Source of the DNA: Lentibacillus amyloliquefaciens
Lineage (GTDB): Bacteria > Bacillota > Bacilli > Bacillales > Amphibacillaceae
Assembly (NCBI RefSeq): GCF_001307805.1
Contig: NZ_CP013862.1
Location: 1,426,001 to 1,490,000, forward strand
Length of the DNA stretch: 64,000 nt
Reading direction: 5' to 3'
Below are positions 62,282 through 64,000 of the stretch, piece by piece; positions within the stretch are counted from its first letter, which is position 1, and each line of letters begins with the position of its first letter. The notes under the pieces were generated by a model, which searched no databases, was not told the origin of the DNA, and saw only the letters and a list, made by a program, of their open reading frames with translations. The translations under genes were made by a program, and so were the position numbers.

Positions 62282-62385
62282 TCTCATTCCCCCGACATTT
62301 TGTTAGTCTATCCTATTACACATCTCCCTTACCCAAAATGATTTTATTTCGGACTTAAGACGATCCGCATATCGACGTTTGTCTG

Positions 62386-62610
62386 TTATGAATCATACAT
62401 ATCATCATCACTTCGGTGTTCCAAAATATCTCCGGGCTGGCATTCTAGAGCCTTACAAATCGCATCCAGCGTTGATAATCGAATTGCTTTTGCCTTGCCA
62501 TTTTTTAAAATTGACAGGTTCGCCATTGTGATTCCCACCTGTTCCGAAAGTTCTGTTACACTCATTTTTCTTTTTGCAAGCATCACATCAACATTGATTA
62601 TAATTGCCAA
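62386..62610 (-). CDS. YozG-like XRE-family regulator (TTG start)
   Basis: A 74-residue helix-turn-helix protein starting at TTG (62608-62610), six bases after GAGGTG; the residues MAIIINVDVMLAKRKMS then match YozG. The HTH is TELSEQVGITMANLSILKNG, and the tail ends in CQPGDILEHR. It lies directly after the DUF2975 gene, and the pair recurs in Bacillaceae. It probably regulates the pair itself. The ribosome-binding site overlaps the partner's stop codon. Confidence 0.85.
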   Translation of the reverse strand: MAIIINVDVMLAKRKMSVTELSEQVGITMANLSILKNGKAKAIRLSTLDAICKALECQPGDILEHRSDDDMYDS

Positions 62611-62620
62611 TTGTTTCACC

Positions 62621-63103
62621 TCAGACCGTTAAATCATTTTCGGTTTTTATTTTTATCGCTTGTTGCAAAAGCCTTTGGAGAACAGCAGCAAAAACTGCAA
62701 TCACAATCGGGGCAAAAACGAGCAGCATACCAACCACAATCACACCCGGGGCATCGTCCATCTCTGCAAAACCATAAAAAAGCGGCAATCCGATGACATA
62801 CAAACCGCTGATTGTGATAGCACAGTACTTTATCATTCTTAACGCTCTTACAGATAAATCCGAGAATGCATTGTTGTTGTCAATATAGCTTAACAGCTTA
62901 AATGTATGATATAACACAACGTAGAAGGGGATTGCCGTAGCGTACATAATCGTTAATATGCCAAGTATCACATAATCCCAGCCAGATAGGCCTGCTACTA
63001 CATTCCTGACTATCATAGGTACAGTAAATAAGATAAAAGCAAGAACCGGAGCTCCGATTATAAAAACAGCGATCTTTAAAAAAATCGTTGACCTTCGCCG
63101 CAT
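62621..63103 (-). CDS. DUF2975 membrane protein
   Basis: A 160-residue protein from the ATG at 63103 (AGGTG six bases upstream) with four hydrophobic segments, at about residues 8-30, 38-58, 87-108 and 120-142. DUF2975 proteins are almost always paired with a small XRE regulator, as here. The YIDNNNAFSDLSVRALRMIKY loop is the family signature (split YIDNNNAFSDLSV/RALRMIKY). The pair is thought to sense or affect the membrane, but no function has been shown. Confidence 0.85.
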   Translation of the reverse strand: MRRRSTIFLKIAVFIIGAPVLAFILFTVPMIVRNVVAGLSGWDYVILGILTIMYATAIPFYVVLYHTFKLLSYIDNNNAFSDLSVRALRMIKYCAITISGLYVIGLPLFYGFAEMDDAPGVIVVGMLLVFAPIVIAVFAAVLQRLLQQAIKIKTENDLTV

Positions 63104-63150
63104 GAAAAGCACCTCGTTTATTTATTTTTCCAGGTAATCGTAACATGTTA

Positions 63151-63185
63151 TTTATCGTATTACAATATATTTTTATCCTATTACA
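63151..63185. promoter_or_regulatory. Two 14-bp direct repeats before the DUF2975-XRE pair
   Basis: TTTATCGTATTACA (63151-63164) and TTTATCCTATTACA (63172-63185) agree at 13 of 14 bases with a 21-base period, two helix turns. They lie 50-80 bases before the operon start, where a self-regulating XRE protein could bind. Confidence 0.55.
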
Positions 63186-63208
63186 TTGTACATGTGTCGA
63201 TTTAGACA

Positions 63209-63243
63209 AAAATAAAAAGCATTCCTTCTAATAGAAATGCTTT
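63209..63243 (-). terminator. Terminator of the YciI-type gene
   Basis: AAAGCATT (63216-63223) pairs with AATGCTTT (63236-63243), with T-rich sequence on the minus strand. It lies about 130 bases after the YciI stop codon. Confidence 0.7.
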
Positions 63244-63376
63244 AACTAACAACCATTCGCTTGATCATAAATACAAAGGAACCACTGTCTCCCTCCAGAA
63301 ATAATACTTGTGACCCTAATATTCGAGATAAAATACAAGACAATCAATTTAATGATCTACACTTCAATCTCTTAAG

Positions 63377-63655
63377 TTAAAAATAAAATTCAACATCTGT
63401 TTCCATCGCCCATTCATGAATCTCCCAGTTCCTTGCACCATTTATGATGTAGGGATCTTGTTTTAAATAGGATGTGGCTTGAACCAGACTATCCGCTGCA
63501 TAAATCACCAGTCCCCCGGAACCGTCTGTAAATGGGCCGTTCATCAAAATCTTTTTCTCATCGCGCATTTGCTTTAGGAATGCCAGATGCTGCGGACGAA
63601 ATTCCTTACTTTTTCCCTCATCTTTCATTGGCAAAAAAACAGCAAAATACTTCAT
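63377..63655 (-). CDS. YciI-family protein
   Basis: A 92-residue protein of the YciI-related family, with a ferredoxin-like fold: MKYFAVFLPMKDEGKSKEFR at the start and the GPFTDGSGGLVIYAAD loop, which in relatives holds the active-site His/Asp region. Relatives include the dehydrochlorinase TftG. AAAGGAG precedes the ATG. Function unknown. Confidence 0.82.
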   Translation of the reverse strand: MKYFAVFLPMKDEGKSKEFRPQHLAFLKQMRDEKKILMNGPFTDGSGGLVIYAADSLVQATSYLKQDPYIINGARNWEIHEWAMETDVEFYF

Positions 63656-64000
63656 TTAAACCGACTCCTTTGTTGTATTACTATTCTTATATTTTGCGTG
63701 GTCACACAATAGCCTGTTCGCATCTGCAAACTTATCTCTGTCTAACTATTTCGACACAGGAGAATTTAATTCCTACATAATAAGCGCAATTCTTTTGGTG
63801 GAATTGCGCTTGCTTGCCAGATACGTATGTAACTGAAAAAATCAAGCAATCATCATGGAAACAAAAGTTCGTATATATTATAATGACAAAATGCGGTGTT
63901 CACGTTTAACTTAAGAGCTTGCGGAACTTATGGAGAAGTAAACGTTAGAACCCGCTTCACTAATCAGGCCACATGCTATTCATCCAAAATCTCCCGCGTT
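63656..64000. other. Gene-free right end with one perfect hairpin
   Basis: About 345 bases to the window edge with no supported gene. An 11-bp perfect inverted repeat (AAGCGCAATTC at 63782-63792, GAATTGCGCTT at 63801-63811) has a loop of eight bases. It lacks a T tract, so it may terminate a gene outside the window or be an operator. Confidence 0.55.

Overview
The window looks like a chromosomal segment of a moderately halophilic, low-GC Bacillaceae (Bacillota), of the Lentibacillus/Virgibacillus/Oceanobacillus kind. The left half follows the Bacillus subtilis yt* region in gene content (trmB-ytzH-ytmP, ytlP, ytzE, ytzG-ytgP, ytfP, leuS, ytqB, ytpB, ytoA, asnB, metK, pckA, ytlACD). Salt adaptation is suggested by an ectoine hydroxylase (ectD) beside a BCCT osmolyte carrier. 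Control elements are typical of Bacillota: a T-box before leuS, a SAM-I riboswitch before metK, a guanine-class purine riboswitch before xpt-pbuX, and ARG-like boxes before argCJBD.

Layout. 0-7.8 kb: tRNA/rRNA modification and cell-envelope genes (trmB, thpR, rsuA-type pseudouridine synthase, MurJ-type flippase, FAD protein YtfP). 7.8-13.1 kb: a complete rRNA operon on the minus strand (16S-23S-5S, no tRNA genes), with tandem promoters and visible 16S and 23S processing stems. 13.1-14.4 kb: a broken rhodanese gene and a secreted protein. 14.5-28.2 kb: leuS, mnmM, ytpB, ytoA, asnB, metK, pckA and an ABC importer. 28.4-32.4 kb: ectD, a BCCT transporter and a C45-type acyl hydrolase. 32.4-37.3 kb: a 21-bp-period repeat array, an amino-acid racemase, an acyl-CoA synthetase, a YqjF protein and a patatin. 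37.3-42.6 kb: a four-gene operon (FAD oxidoreductase, ornithine-cyclodeaminase-family enzyme, small membrane protein, sodium symporter) divergent from a CdaR-type regulator. 42.6-47 kb: argCJBD. 47-53.4 kb: small genes and purine salvage (xpt-pbuX, guaC). 53.4-64 kb: accessory genes, an IS110-family element, a LysM-SleB hydrolase, a frameshifted uppS and a DUF2975-XRE pair.

How genes work together. xpt, pbuX and guaC are a purine salvage set: uptake of xanthine, its conversion to XMP, and recycling of GMP to IMP. argC, argJ, argB and argD carry glutamate to N-acetylornithine and on to ornithine. metK, asnB and pckA are unlinked housekeeping enzymes. The FAD oxidoreductase/cyclodeaminase operon reads as an import-and-convert pathway for an amino or imino acid whose identity the sequence does not give.

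The least ordinary items are the IS110 element, with a Shine-Dalgarno-sequestering leader hairpin and a long non-coding right side; the helically phased 21-bp array at 32.47-32.68 kb; the 17-bp inverted repeat flanking ectD; the FAD/OCD/symporter/CdaR module with a palindrome inside the regulator's promoter; and three broken genes (rhodanese, a PhnB-like VOC fragment and uppS). No CRISPR array, prophage or tRNA gene was seen.
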